Part shown: in pieces, positions 17,577-28,050 of the stretch | How positions within the stretch are numbered: position 1 is the first letter of the stretch | Layout: each line of letters starts with the position of its first letter | Source: an uncultured Pelagimonas sp. | GTDB lineage: Bacteria > Pseudomonadota > Alphaproteobacteria > Rhodobacterales > Rhodobacteraceae | Assembly (NCBI RefSeq): GCF_947498515.1 | Contig: NZ_CANMKO010000004.1 | Coordinates: 301,846-365,845, forward strand | DNA length: 64,000 nucleotides | Reading direction: 5' to 3' | Notes under the pieces: generated by a model | What the model was told of the DNA's origin: nothing | Seen by the model: the letters and a program-made list of their open reading frames with translations, nothing else | Database searches by the model: none | Program-made: the position numbers and the translations under genes

Positions 17577-18986
17577 ATGTCTATGTCTCTTTTCCCCGCG
17601 ATACTGGTGATCCTTGAAATTATCGCCCTGTGGTTTTCATGGAAAGCTATCTCATCGTCCCGCACCCCCCAGGGGGCAATCGGCTGGGTTATCTTTCTCG
17701 TGACAATGCCTCTGCTTGGCATCCCACTTTACCTGCTGTTCGGTCATCATAAGTTTTCTGGCTATGTCATTGCACGACGGGACAGTGAAGAAGCCGTTGA
17801 AGGTCTGAAAAAGTTTAGAGATGAAAACGCCCCGGAGACTGCCCCCGAATTTCCTGTACAAATCATGGAGAAAATTTCGGAAATGCCTGCTGTGCGCGGC
17901 AATAATATGGAAATTCTCATCGACGGCGATCAGACCTTTCAGGCGATTTTTGAAGCAATCGACGCAGCTCAGTCCTACGTGTTGGTTCAATTTTACATTG
18001 TTCACAACGACACCTTAGGCAAACAGCTCAAGGAACGAATGATCGCTGCTGCAAAACGCGGTGTTGAGGTCAAGTTTATGTTCGATGCGGTTGGTAGCGT
18101 CGCCCTGCCCCGCCACTATTTCCAGGACCTGCGCGCCGCTGGTGTTCAAACGGTAGATCCGCGAGACATGAGAGGGCCCAAAAACCGCTTTCAAATCAAT
18201 TTCCGAAACCATCGGAAAACTGTGATCGTCGATGGGACGGTTGGGTTCACGGGTGGATTGAATGTTGGCGATGAATATATGGGTAAAAGCCCGAAATTCG
18301 GCGCATGGCGAGACACTCATGTTCGTTTGAAAGGGCCAATCGTTTCTCAGTTGCAGCTCATTTTCGCCGAAGATTGGCATTGGGCAACGGAGCAAGTTCT
18401 GTTGACAAATCTGAACTGGGTGAGCGCCCATGATGACCGGGATATGACAGGCATGATCGTCTCAACCGGGCCCGGTGACAATTTGGAAACCGGTGCCTTG
18501 TTTTTCTTCTCAGCGATCAGCGCGGCAAAATCACGAATTTGGATCGCCACCCCATATTTTGTTCCCGACACAGACGTGCTGACCGCCCTGAAACATGCGG
18601 TTTTACGCGGTGTCGACGTGCGAATTCTGGTTCCGGATGTGATCGACCACTATACTCCGTGGTTAGCGGCTTTTGCGTATTTCGATGAAATCCAAGATGT
18701 CGGTGCCCAGATTTGGCGCTACAAAGACGGGTTCATGCACCAAAAGGTAGTTCTCGTTGATGACAGCTTTGCTGCAATTGGGACATCAAACCTCGACAAC
18801 CGTTCATTCAGGCTCAACTTTGAAGCCATGGCTGTGATGTACGATCCAAGAGCCGCCGCTGAGACGGAGGCCTTTTTGCTTGCAGACTTTGAGCGGTCCG
18901 AGCAGTTGACGAAAAAGCTTAAAGATCAACGGTTGGCTATCCGAGTTGGTGCGCCAATTTCTCGGATTTTCTCACCGCTGTTGTAG
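17577..18986 (+). CDS. cls: Cardiolipin synthase (phospholipase D superfamily)
   Basis: 469-residue membrane enzyme that joins phosphatidyl groups to make cardiolipin. Two N-terminal membrane helices (about residues 3-55, PLDc_N type) are followed by two HKD motifs, NHRKTVIVDGTVGFTGGLN and MHQKVVLVDDSFAAIGTSNLD, both complete. Typical ClsA architecture. Monocistronic, converging on the sensor kinase gene. Confidence 0.92.
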   Translation: MSMSLFPAILVILEIIALWFSWKAISSSRTPQGAIGWVIFLVTMPLLGIPLYLLFGHHKFSGYVIARRDSEEAVEGLKKFRDENAPETAPEFPVQIMEKISEMPAVRGNNMEILIDGDQTFQAIFEAIDAAQSYVLVQFYIVHNDTLGKQLKERMIAAAKRGVEVKFMFDAVGSVALPRHYFQDLRAAGVQTVDPRDMRGPKNRFQINFRNHRKTVIVDGTVGFTGGLNVGDEYMGKSPKFGAWRDTHVRLKGPIVSQLQLIFAEDWHWATEQVLLTNLNWVSAHDDRDMTGMIVSTGPGDNLETGALFFFSAISAAKSRIWIATPYFVPDTDVLTALKHAVLRGVDVRILVPDVIDHYTPWLAAFAYFDEIQDVGAQIWRYKDGFMHQKVVLVDDSFAAIGTSNLDNRSFRLNFEAMAVMYDPRAAAETEAFLLADFERSEQLTKKLKDQRLAIRVGAPISRIFSPLL

Positions 18987-19023
18987 CGCATTGGCGAACA
19001 GCTGAGCTCTAACAAGACTTGGG

Positions 19024-22000
19024 TCAACACGCCTCTATCGCCTCGGCCAAATCTGATACTTTGAATGGCTTGATTAAAAGAGTCGTACCAACCGCAATTT
19101 TCCCGCTTTTGCCGAGTGCCTCAGCCGGGTGCCCAGACATAAAGATCACTTTGATATCAGGGCGGATCAGCATAACCTCTTGAACGAATTGGGGGCCGTT
19201 TTTGCCACCTGGCAGCACCACATCAGACAAAATGAGCGACGTCTCGGGGTTTTGCGACAAGACCAGATGACCAGCGGCGGCATCTTCCGCAGAAACCGGT
19301 TTATAGCCAAGATTTCTCAACATTTGTACCGCCAAATCCCGCAAGGCGGGGTCATCTTCGATCACCAAAACGGTTTCGCCTTGTCCCTTTGGAGTTTCTT
19401 TGATCTCTTTAGTGTCGGGTTTGCTCTCACGTTCCATCGCGCGAGGTAGATACAAATTTACCGTTGTTCCGACCCCAAGTTCGCTGGTGATAGAGACTTG
19501 CCCACCAGACTGCTGCGCAAACCCAAGAACCATTGACAAGCCAAGCCCGCTGCCTTCTCCGACACCTTTTGTGGTAAAAAAGGGCTCACACGCGTGCTCA
19601 ATCGTTTCTTGGGACATGCCGGTTCCAGTGTCTTCCACGGAGAAAACGACATAATCACCGGCGTCGATCACCAACGCCTTGTCAGAAGAAGTGCCATCGA
19701 AGGTGGTGTTGAAGCATGAAATTGACAACGTCCCGCCTGTGGGCATGGCGTCTCTGGCATTCAATGCCAAGTTCAAGAGTGCGTTATCGACCTGCCCCGG
19801 GTCGGCCAAAGCAGACCATATATCGGGCTCAACGTTAAGTTTTAAATCAATGGTTTCGCCGATTACGGGTTTGAGCAAGGACGGCAGCACAGTCATCAAA
19901 CTGGACAAGTCTAGTTTGATTGGCCGCAGCGGTTGGCGACGAGAAAAAGCCAACAAGCGTTGAGTAAGCTCGGCTCCGCGTTCAGAAGCCCGGATAATAG
20001 AGGCGATATGTGGGGCGGTAGATTTGTCATCAACAATGTCTTCTAGCAGCTCGGCATTCCCAAGAATAACAGCCAAAAGGTTGTTAAAATCATGCGCCAC
20101 ACCACCGGTGAGCTGACCTATCGCTTCCATCTTTTGCGCTTGATGTAGACGGTCTTCCAAATCAATGCGGTCGGTTATGTCCGTGAGAATGCCCGATGTT
20201 CGAACCGCACGCCCCTCTAGGTTGGCCGTCGCATGCCCTCGCGCCAGGAACCACCGATACTCCCCCGACTTGGACCGCAGTCTGTATTCAGAGGAAAACG
20301 CGACCCCGGTGTCTTTGAGGTGGGATTTCACATCGCTAAGATAGGTTTCGAGATCATCCGGATGCACAATCGGCGCGAGGGAGGCCTGCATCAGTTTCTG
20401 AAAGTCTTCTTCGCTGTACCCCAATCCCTGCGCAAACCCCGGCGACATGTAAAAGTTCTGGGTTTCAAGGTCCCAGTCCCAGATCGTAATTGCTTCGACG
20501 GCCAAGGCCAAACGCGTCTGACTTTCTCGCAAAGCGAGGTCCTTTTGGCGCTGCTTCGTCACGTCTTGGCCCACCGTCACAAGACCGCCACTGTCGAGGC
20601 GTTGCTCATACAATTGCAAGATGACACCGTCGGTTCGTACAACTTCGAACCGCGCGGCTTGCTGAGTTTGACGGCGCGCTAAGCTATTGGCAAGATAGGC
20701 GTCTTCCTTACCGTCGATCCCTGCCACCAAACCCTGTTCAATGTTGGCGCGCAAAAAGTCCTCAAAGCTAATTCCCGGAACGGTCACTTCTGGCGTCTGC
20801 TTGTTTAGGTCCCGAAACATGCGATTCCCGAGGACAAGTTTGTCATCCCTATCCCAGAGGCTGAATAGCTCATCTAAACCTTCCACAGCACTGGCCAAAA
20901 AGGTGTTGGCTTGTTCAACTTGGGTTTGCGCCTGCACGGTTTCCGTCACATCCGTTGCGACACCCCGGTACCCCGTGAAAACACCTTGGTCATCAAAGGT
21001 TGGCACACCCGAGGTTCGAACCCATTTTTGGTCACCATGAACCTCAATGGCATAAACAAAATCTTTAAAAGGACGGCACTGCTTTAGATCCTCAAAATGC
21101 TCCTGCCATTTTTGATCATCCCCAACAGAATGCCGAAAATCGCCGCGTTTTCGGCCGATGAAATCCTTATGAGTTACTCCGAAAAACGTTTCGATCCCTT
21201 CCGAAAACCATGTGACACGAAGGTTTTGATCCATCTCCCAGAACCAATCCGAGCTTGCCGACGCAAATTCCTGAAACCGTTTCTGACTGTGGACCAATGA
21301 GATACGCCGTTCAATCAACTGATGCGTTAACACCCCAAGAACAATCGCGAGAGCGGTTCCAATCGCCAAGATGAGCTCATCAATGTGGGAATTGGTCTTG
21401 AGCGTGTAGCTCGGCAAAGGCGCGACTGACACAGTCCACTCGCGACCTCCGACTTTGATCACGTTGACATCAGCGGTGTCATCATCAGCGACGGCATCAG
21501 TTGTCGCGAAAAGTGTTTGCCCGTTGTCCTCGACACGAATGCTAAAATTGTCGATTGGATTTTCGGTGATTGCGCTCCTCATCAATGGGGCTGTGCGAAA
21601 AACAATGTTTAGGTAGCCGGTTCGCTGTCCTAGTGAAGCCAACGGCAAATAGGCAACAAACCCGGTGCCGCCTTGGGCCAAGGTGATCGGCTGAGTGAGT
21701 TGAAGAGAGTCCGTTTTGTCAGCCCGCGCAAGCGTTTCCGACGGAACAGGCAGTGTTTTTAGGTCCAAGCCCAAAACCGCGGCATTGCCTTCCTCGGGTG
21801 TAACAAGTCGAATAAATCCATCTGCATCGACCCAGTTCAACGCTTGCAAATCTCCGAAAAGCTGGTGGAAAAGGCCGGTTTCAGCCCGAAAAACATCGAG
21901 ATTCAGCGCCCCCCGCCCGTTAAAATGGCTTCGAAGCAATTCTGCCGCATTCAGACGCGCCGCTAAATGTGTTTCCAACCTCGCGGCAAAGTTTGAGCTC

Positions 22001-22128
22001 ACCACTCGTGTTTCTGAGGCCAGGCGGTCATCTTGGATACTTAAATGCACATTATAAAAGAAGACAGACGCAACCAAAGTCGCCAAAGCCACTCCAAAAG
22101 GGATCATGAATGTCGTCTTCAACGCCAT
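19024..22128 (-). CDS. Hybrid sensor histidine kinase: CHASE-PAS-PAS-PAS-HisKA-HATPase-REC
   Basis: 1,034 residues. A membrane helix (about 8-30) leads into a periplasmic CHASE-like sensor domain (about 35-240), then a second helix (IDELILAIGTALAIVLGVL). Three PAS-type domains follow (about 280-400, 410-530, 540-660). Then come the H-box GGVAHDFNNLLAVILGNAEL with His679, N-, G1- and G2-boxes (NLALNARDAMP, DTGTGM, GLGLSMVLGF), and a C-terminal receiver with Asp969 in LILSDVVLPGG. The short HDFNN kinase type often phosphorylates its own receiver. No cognate regulator is adjacent, so the output is unknown. Base composition looks more AT-rich than that of neighbouring housekeeping genes. Confidence 0.9.
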   Translation of the reverse strand: MALKTTFMIPFGVALATLVASVFFYNVHLSIQDDRLASETRVVSSNFAARLETHLAARLNAAELLRSHFNGRGALNLDVFRAETGLFHQLFGDLQALNWVDADGFIRLVTPEEGNAAVLGLDLKTLPVPSETLARADKTDSLQLTQPITLAQGGTGFVAYLPLASLGQRTGYLNIVFRTAPLMRSAITENPIDNFSIRVEDNGQTLFATTDAVADDDTADVNVIKVGGREWTVSVAPLPSYTLKTNSHIDELILAIGTALAIVLGVLTHQLIERRISLVHSQKRFQEFASASSDWFWEMDQNLRVTWFSEGIETFFGVTHKDFIGRKRGDFRHSVGDDQKWQEHFEDLKQCRPFKDFVYAIEVHGDQKWVRTSGVPTFDDQGVFTGYRGVATDVTETVQAQTQVEQANTFLASAVEGLDELFSLWDRDDKLVLGNRMFRDLNKQTPEVTVPGISFEDFLRANIEQGLVAGIDGKEDAYLANSLARRQTQQAARFEVVRTDGVILQLYEQRLDSGGLVTVGQDVTKQRQKDLALRESQTRLALAVEAITIWDWDLETQNFYMSPGFAQGLGYSEEDFQKLMQASLAPIVHPDDLETYLSDVKSHLKDTGVAFSSEYRLRSKSGEYRWFLARGHATANLEGRAVRTSGILTDITDRIDLEDRLHQAQKMEAIGQLTGGVAHDFNNLLAVILGNAELLEDIVDDKSTAPHIASIIRASERGAELTQRLLAFSRRQPLRPIKLDLSSLMTVLPSLLKPVIGETIDLKLNVEPDIWSALADPGQVDNALLNLALNARDAMPTGGTLSISCFNTTFDGTSSDKALVIDAGDYVVFSVEDTGTGMSQETIEHACEPFFTTKGVGEGSGLGLSMVLGFAQQSGGQVSITSELGVGTTVNLYLPRAMERESKPDTKEIKETPKGQGETVLVIEDDPALRDLAVQMLRNLGYKPVSAEDAAAGHLVLSQNPETSLILSDVVLPGGKNGPQFVQEVMLIRPDIKVIFMSGHPAEALGKSGKIAVGTTLLIKPFKVSDLAEAIEAC

Positions 22129-22650
22129 AAGTAACTGTTTATCCTGTATTTCACCGTGAAACCAAAAAAGGCGAATGGCCTCTTCTGATCAACTGAACTC
22201 CAATCGCAACTGTAACCTAAACGATAAGCGAAGATGATAAAGATTGTTGATGCGTCAGTTTGGTCAAACGCTTTTAAATTTCCCCACCCGTTTCAGCCCC
22301 TCAAAGCCTAAAACCGATGATACCGTTTAAACAAACCAAAGAGAAACTCCTCGCGGGAAGTCATCTTTCCCGAACAACGCAAGGTCATTGGTGACGTTGG
22401 CACTTGTGGAAGCCTTAAAATGCCGCTTCAATTTGGCCATTGAACGAGTTACCAGTTAAATTGATAGCAACTGGCGCGTGGTGTGTGGTCGACAGATCAG
22501 AGATATCTGGTGGGTTGATATTCTAATAGAGCAAGCTAGTTAGCGGCAAAAAATACAGTTTCTCCCTAGGTTGTTTTTCGTCGAAGGGGGCTCACTTGGT
22601 TATTGGCGTCGCACTTTCGTTGTCCGCGCCACCTTCATAGGACGTTTAAA
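22129..22650. other. Intergenic stretch, no gene recognised
   Basis: About 520 bp upstream of the divergent sensor kinase and VOC genes. No frame of recognisable family, no tRNA, no clear repeat. It must contain both promoters. Confidence 0.5.
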
Positions 22651-23064
22651 ATGTTGACCCCATTTCACCTAGCTTTCAACGTAACTGATCTTGGCGAAGC
22701 TCGTAAATTCTATTGTGACCTTCTTGGTTGCGAAGAAGGTCGATCAACTGAAAGCTGGATTGATTTCAACTTTTTTGGTCATCAACTTTCGCTGCATCTT
22801 GGCCAACCATTTGAAAGCAAAGCCACAGGTCACGTCGGCGAACACATGGTCCCCATGCCGCATTTTGGCGTCATTTTGCAAATGCCAGAATGGCAATCCT
22901 TGGCAGAAAAGCTTACCTCGGCAAAGCTCGATTTTGTGATTTCACCAACTGTCCGGTTTGAGGGAGAACCCGGCGAGCAAGCAACCATGTTCTTTTTTGA
23001 CCCCAGTGGAAATCCTATTGAAATAAAAGGATTTTCTAACATAAATGCTGTGTTTAGCTCTTAG
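22651..23064 (+). CDS. VOC superfamily (glyoxalase/dioxygenase fold) protein
   Basis: 137 residues. It reads HLAFNVTDLGEARKFYCDLLG at the start and FFFDPSGNPIEIKGF at the end, the two beta-alpha-beta-beta-beta halves of a vicinal oxygen chelate fold. Metal-ligand candidates are the first His and the Glu in PIEIKG. Substrate unknown. Start 22651 is preferred over 22603 because AGGACG precedes it and the fold begins there. Confidence 0.8.
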   Translation: MLTPFHLAFNVTDLGEARKFYCDLLGCEEGRSTESWIDFNFFGHQLSLHLGQPFESKATGHVGEHMVPMPHFGVILQMPEWQSLAEKLTSAKLDFVISPTVRFEGEPGEQATMFFFDPSGNPIEIKGFSNINAVFSS

Positions 23065-24067
23065 TTGGCCAACATCGCAGGCAAAGCTGATTATTGGTTT
23101 CCCCCTTTGCGTCCGCTAGGATCGCTATCTCCCCAGCTTTGGAGGGGAGCGCCGTTAAAACCTAAGCTCCTTGCAGTTTCGGCAATGAGATCACCGCCCT
23201 ATACCGATGTTCGGATTTCTATGTTGTATGTTCAAAACTGACATGCTTTGACCCCGCCCCACGTCAATCCGGCGCGATTTCGTTTGAAAACAGTCCGGCT
23301 CCTAGCGTTTGTCAGCCATTCTATGGTTGATCCTTTCGGAAATTTCATTTGCGACAGCAAACTAAAGAGACCCTTCTTTTTCGACAGGTTGGTCGCTCGG
23401 CAGGACCTTTGCCGAAAAAATACAAATCGTCAGAAGGCTTTGCAACTGCAACCAAGATCATCAGAAGGATGCGAAAAAACCAAGAAGTATCAGCTTCTCA
23501 GCGCCATCTGAGCATTGCTTCTTCGCTCTGATAGACCCGAAAGGTAAAGAGACGAGCAGACGCAGCGCAAGCCGCTGCCAAGGTGCCGAAAATTTCTTGA
23601 CATATGACGTGAATTTCACACCGTAAAGTATTGAAATATATCCACTTAAGAAACAACGCGGCTCTGCCTGAACGAAAAAGATGAGACCGGAAAGCTATGG
23701 CTTTCACAATATCAACATCTCACTTAGCTTTCTTTGTGGACAATTCCCAGACCACATCGCCATTGTGACTTTTTTAGGAGGAAAATCCCAAAAAATATCA
23801 AAGTAAGACCTGAAAAGTACAACTTTCACGCGCACCCAGCAGCCCCGTGAAAATGATATCCACAAACTATCCACTTTAGATGGCTGGCCCAAGACCTTGT
23901 TTCAAAGCTCTATATTGTTCCTCGGCCAACTTATCCACATTTTAAGTCCTCAGTTGGCAGTTTTCGACCAATTCCGACGTTGCCCCCAACGAGGTCCAGC
24001 AGAGAGCTCTTGCCATTTTCACCCCGGCGGGCCTAATCCCGGCCAACACAACAAACCGGATGTCATA
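23065..24067. other. AT-richer gene-poor stretch
   Basis: About 1 kb with only short frames (for example 23248-23511 plus, 23498-23707 minus) that I do not recognise and that lack ribosome-binding sites. An upstream extension of the waaA frame (from 23897) has no family match. No RNA gene is evident. Confidence 0.45.
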
Positions 24068-25258
24068 GTGCTGCTCTATCGTTTTCTTCTTAGCCTGTTT
24101 GCGACGGCCGTTCTGACCAAGGGTGACGTTGCCGCACGACTGGGGCATTCCGTCGCCGCGTCAGGACCACATGTTTGGGTCCATGGGGCCTCAAACGGCG
24201 AGTTGCACTCTGCACGCCCGGTGTTGGAAAAACTGATCGCAGAGCGTTCGGACTTGAACTGGCTTATCACCTGCAACACAGATACCGCTCGGACAATGGT
24301 TGCCGCGTGGAATCTACCTAGAACGTCTGTTCGCCTTGCCCCGGTTGACCTTTTTTGGGTGGCCAAGCGTATGCTGCGTGACTGGGATGTACGCGCACAT
24401 ATTGCATTAGAATCCGAAATTTGGCCCCATCGCACGCTTGCCTGCCAAGGGCCAACGATCCTACTGGGCGCAAGAATGAGTGCGAGCACAGCCAGAAGTT
24501 GGGCCAAGTTGGGCGACCTCCCCCAACGCGTTCTTGAACGGGTTAGCTTTGCATCGGCGCAAGATGTCGACACACGTGATCGATTGGTTGAACTGGGATT
24601 GCCACAAACTGCCATCGGCCCTGTCGCTGATCTCAAGGCGCTCTACTCCCCAATTAATCAGGCTCCAGATTCTGCGCTTCAAGCTACATTTCAACGCAAC
24701 CAGACTTGGCTCGCAGCCTCCACCCATGAAGGAGACGATGAGGTTGTGTTTGACGCACATGTCGAGGCGATCAAGCAAGACCCCAAGCTTCGGTTGATCC
24801 TAGCGCCGCGCCATCCCAAGCGTGCGCCGGACATCCTCAAACTTGCTCAAGACCGTGGCTTGACCGTGGCTCGGCGAAGCGCGGATGAACCGCCAGAAGC
24901 CCAAGTTTATTTGGCTGATACGATGGGCGAAATGCCGATGTGGTATCAACTGGCTGGTCGGGTTTTCATCGGTGGTAGCTTGAGCGATCGTGGCGGCCAC
25001 ACCCCATACGAGCCCGCAGCTTTTGGTGCCGCCCTAATACATGGGCCTGATATGGCCAACTTTTCGGCGGCACGGGATCGCCTAGCCAAAGCAAACGCCG
25101 CCAAGGAGGTATCGACGCCACAAGGCTTGGCTGACGCATTAATCGCCCTAAATCATGGACAAGTCGAAATGGGGCAAAAAGCGCAAAGCGCCTTGCGAGT
25201 TGAGACCGATTTAGACGGGCTGTGCAAAACTCTGCTGGAAATCTTGCCAAATGCTTAG
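24068..25258 (+). CDS. waaA: 3-deoxy-D-manno-octulosonic acid (Kdo) transferase
   Basis: About 396 residues from the GTG at 24068. N-terminal membrane-associated helix LLYRFLLSLFATAVL, then VWVHGASNGELHSARPVLEK, which holds the acidic catalytic residue of the (G)S-x-GE motif, and the C-terminal donor domain WLAASTHEGDDEVV, LAPRHPKRAPDI and GGSLSDRGGHTPYEPAAFGAA. Transfers Kdo from CMP-Kdo to lipid A precursor. The open frame extends to 23897 but those 57 residues do not resemble the family, hence the GTG choice. Confidence 0.88.
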   Translation: MLLYRFLLSLFATAVLTKGDVAARLGHSVAASGPHVWVHGASNGELHSARPVLEKLIAERSDLNWLITCNTDTARTMVAAWNLPRTSVRLAPVDLFWVAKRMLRDWDVRAHIALESEIWPHRTLACQGPTILLGARMSASTARSWAKLGDLPQRVLERVSFASAQDVDTRDRLVELGLPQTAIGPVADLKALYSPINQAPDSALQATFQRNQTWLAASTHEGDDEVVFDAHVEAIKQDPKLRLILAPRHPKRAPDILKLAQDRGLTVARRSADEPPEAQVYLADTMGEMPMWYQLAGRVFIGGSLSDRGGHTPYEPAAFGAALIHGPDMANFSAARDRLAKANAAKEVSTPQGLADALIALNHGQVEMGQKAQSALRVETDLDGLCKTLLEILPNA

Positions 25259-25328
25259 CTTTGCTTGCGCACGTAAACCTTTTGTTTATCTTTAACCGGC
25301 CCAATAGAGCAGATAATCAGACAGCGAC

Positions 25329-25787
25329 ATGATCCAATACAGCCTCAAATGTACCGATGGACACCAGTTCGACAGTTGGTTCCAATCGGCAAGTGCCTTT
25401 GACAAGCTACAGGCCGCAGGCCATGTGGCCTGTTTGGTGTGCGGTTCTGAAAAGGTCAAAAAGGCGTTAATGGCCCCTCGGGTTACAACATCAGAACTTG
25501 CCACTTGTCCCAAAAGCGAAACAAGCGCGCCTGAAGTTGAAAAGCCGGCCTTGTCGGCTCCGAGCTCTGAAGCAGAAACTGCCATTGCCAAGCTCAAAGA
25601 GCATGTCGAAAAAAACTCGGATTACGTGGGTAAGGACTTTGCCAGCGAGGCACGGGCCATGCACGACGGCGACACACCCGAACGCGCGATTTGGGGCGAG
25701 GCCAAGTTAGAAGACGCCAAGGCGCTCGTTGATGATGGCATTCCGGTCGCCCCCCTCCCCTTTGTGCCAACGCGCAAAAGCAACTGA
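25329..25787 (+). CDS. DUF1178 family protein
   Basis: 152 residues. N-terminal zinc-ribbon-like part MIQYSLKCTDGHQFDSWFQS with CLVCGSEKVKKALMAPRV, then a variable linker and a conserved end (DYVGKDFASEARAMHDGDT, then RAIWGEA). Function unknown. Its stop overlaps the next ATG (TGATG), so it is co-translated with the SDR gene. Confidence 0.85.
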   Translation: MIQYSLKCTDGHQFDSWFQSASAFDKLQAAGHVACLVCGSEKVKKALMAPRVTTSELATCPKSETSAPEVEKPALSAPSSEAETAIAKLKEHVEKNSDYVGKDFASEARAMHDGDTPERAIWGEAKLEDAKALVDDGIPVAPLPFVPTRKSN

Positions 25788-26434
25788 TGGCGGTTTTCTT
25801 GATAACTGGTGCCAATCGCGGCATTGGCGCAGAACTTGACCTGCAACTGACACAACGCGGCGATACGGTTCTTGGCACGGCCCGAAACCACCCGGAATAC
25901 TTGCAGCTAAACGTATCGGACCCTACATCTCATCGCGACTTGGCACTGGAACTCGAAGGTAAGCAAATCGACTGCTTGGTTTGCAATGCTGGTGTGTTTT
26001 TGGACAAAAACGAAAACCTCGCTGATGGGTTCCCCGCCCAAATGTGGGCCGAAAGCTTTGCCGTCAATGTCACCGGTGTATTTCTATCGGTGCAAGCCCT
26101 CTTGCCCAACCTTCAGATGTCACCAAATCCAAAGATCGCAATTATTTCCAGCCAGATGGGCTCTGACACCCGCTCCCCCGGTGGCCAGTATATTTACCGT
26201 TCCTCCAAAGCCGCGGCACTCAATCTCGGGCTTAATCTTGCGTCGGACCTAAAGGCCCTTGGCATTGCCGTTGGCGTGTTTCACCCGGGCTGGGTCAAGA
26301 CCGACATGGGCGGCCCCGATGGTGAAATCACTCCGAAACAAGCCGCCGATGGGCTTATCGCCCGGTTCGATCAGTTGACGTTGCAAAACACCGGGTGCTT
26401 TCAAACGTGGGACGGGCGGGACCACCCCTATTAA
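25787..26434 (+). CDS. Short-chain dehydrogenase/reductase
   Basis: 215 residues, slightly short for the family. Cofactor motif ITGANRGIGAEL (TGxxxGIG), NAG at CLVCNAGVF, catalytic Ser in IISSQMGSD and YIYRSSKAA giving Y-x-x-x-K. Cofactor and substrate cannot be told. Begins on the last base of the DUF1178 stop codon. Confidence 0.88.
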   Translation: MAVFLITGANRGIGAELDLQLTQRGDTVLGTARNHPEYLQLNVSDPTSHRDLALELEGKQIDCLVCNAGVFLDKNENLADGFPAQMWAESFAVNVTGVFLSVQALLPNLQMSPNPKIAIISSQMGSDTRSPGGQYIYRSSKAAALNLGLNLASDLKALGIAVGVFHPGWVKTDMGGPDGEITPKQAADGLIARFDQLTLQNTGCFQTWDGRDHPY

Positions 26435-26464
26435 CCAAGCCCTGACAACATGACCAATGAAGTT

Positions 26465-26485
26465 TGACGCAAGAAACTTGCGTCA
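26465..26485. terminator. Perfect inverted repeat between the SDR gene and lysC
   Basis: TGACGCAAG, loop AAA, CTTGCGTCA. No T-run follows, so a terminator role for the SDR transcript is only possible. Confidence 0.4.
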
Positions 26486-26609
26486 GATTGACCAGTCTTT
26501 CGCAAATGGCCAAATCTAAACCCAGAACACGCAATCGCGCGTTTTGCGCCCTTGCACAAACACCATTCAACGCGTACACCCCCGCCCGATCTGACAGGAA
26601 AGGCGCATC

Positions 26610-27845
26610 ATGCCCGTTCTCGTAATGAAATTTGGCGGCACCTCTGTCGCCACGCTTGACCGCATCCGCCGCGCTGCAAAACGTGTCGGTGTTGAGGTTG
26701 CCAAGGGCTATGACGTGATCGTCATCGTCTCGGCCATGTCTGGCGAAACGAATAAACTCGTTGGCTATGTCAACGAAACATCCGAGCTGTTTGACGCCCG
26801 CGAATACGACGCGATCGTCAGCTCGGGTGAAAATGTGACGGCAGGGCTGATGGCGTTGACGCTTCAGGAAATGGACGTGCCGGCGCGCAGCTGGCAGGGT
26901 TGGCAAGTTCCGGTGAAAACCACCGATGCCCATTCTGCCGCGCGGATCGAAGAGATACCGCCTGCCAACATCATGCAGAAATTCGACGAAGGCATGAAGG
27001 TTGCCGTCGTCGCCGGTTTCCAAGGCATCAGCCCGGACGGGCGTATCACAACCCTTGGACGGGGCGGATCGGACACCACAGCGGTGGCCTTTGCCGCCGC
27101 CTTTGAGGCCGAGCGTTGCGACATTTATACGGATGTGGATGGGGTCTATACCACCGACCCACGCATCTGTGACAAGGCACGCAAACTTGATAAGATTGCG
27201 TTCGAAGAAATGCTGGAACTGGCATCGCTTGGTGCCAAAGTATTGCAGACCCGCTCGGTCGAACTTGCGATGCGCTACAAGGTTAAGCTGCGTGTATTGA
27301 GCAGCTTTGAGGAACAGTCGGACGAAGCCGGAACGCTCGTTTGCGACGAGGAGGACATCATGGAAAGCAATGTCGTGGCCGGTGTGGCCTATTCGCGGGA
27401 CGAAGCCAAAATGACGCTGGTCTCGGTTGCCGATCGTCCGGGGATTGCCGCCGCCATCTTTGGCCCGCTAGCCGAAGCGGGCATCAATGTCGATATGATC
27501 ATCCAGAACATCTCTGAAGATGGTCGCACTGATATGACCTTCTCCTGCCCGACCGATCAAGTGGCGCGGGCGCAAAAGGCCATCGACGGGATCAAAGCTT
27601 CGGGCGAGCTGAACTTCTCAGGCGTCGACATCGACGAGAGCGTTGCCAAGATTTCGATCGTCGGAATAGGCATGCGCAGCCATGCGGGTGTTGCGTCGAA
27701 AATGTTCAAAGTCCTGTCGGACGAAGGCATCAACATCAAAGTGATCACCACGTCAGAGATTAAAGTCTCGGTTCTGATTGAACGCAAATACATGGAGCTG
27801 GCGGTTCAGGCGCTTCATGACGCATTTGAGCTTGAAAAAGCTTAA
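26610..27845 (+). CDS. lysC: Aspartate kinase
   Basis: 411 residues. It makes aspartyl phosphate for lysine, threonine, methionine and diaminopimelate. N-terminal kinase: VLVMKFGGTSVATLDRIRRA, VSAMSGETNKLV, GRGGSDTTAVAFAAAFEAE and YTDVDGVYTTDPR. Two C-terminal ACT domains (about residues 265-335 and 345-410) imply allosteric control by lysine and/or threonine. AGGAAAGG precedes the ATG. Monofunctional, the size of the alpha form. Confidence 0.97.
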   Translation: MPVLVMKFGGTSVATLDRIRRAAKRVGVEVAKGYDVIVIVSAMSGETNKLVGYVNETSELFDAREYDAIVSSGENVTAGLMALTLQEMDVPARSWQGWQVPVKTTDAHSAARIEEIPPANIMQKFDEGMKVAVVAGFQGISPDGRITTLGRGGSDTTAVAFAAAFEAERCDIYTDVDGVYTTDPRICDKARKLDKIAFEEMLELASLGAKVLQTRSVELAMRYKVKLRVLSSFEEQSDEAGTLVCDEEDIMESNVVAGVAYSRDEAKMTLVSVADRPGIAAAIFGPLAEAGINVDMIIQNISEDGRTDMTFSCPTDQVARAQKAIDGIKASGELNFSGVDIDESVAKISIVGIGMRSHAGVASKMFKVLSDEGINIKVITTSEIKVSVLIERKYMELAVQALHDAFELEKA

Positions 27846-27866
27846 CAACTGCGAACAATTGGTGAC

Positions 27867-27901
27867 ACGCCGCGTTCTGAAATGAGCGCGGCGTTCTCAT
27901 T
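27867..27901 (+). terminator. Possible terminator of lysC
   Basis: 8-bp stem ACGCCGCG/CGCGGCGT at 27867-27894 followed by TCTCATTTC. The T-run is poor. Confidence 0.5.
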
Positions 27902-28050
27902 TCTGGCCCCAGCAATTGATCTATGTGCCCAAGGCTTCAGCAACCTTGAAAACCTTGCATTTTTGCTGCGTTGCGGCGGGGCATTGTGCTTTCCCTTGAC
28001 CCGGGAACTCGCCTATAGCTGGTATTCGAAGAGGTGAGGAGCGAGGCCAA

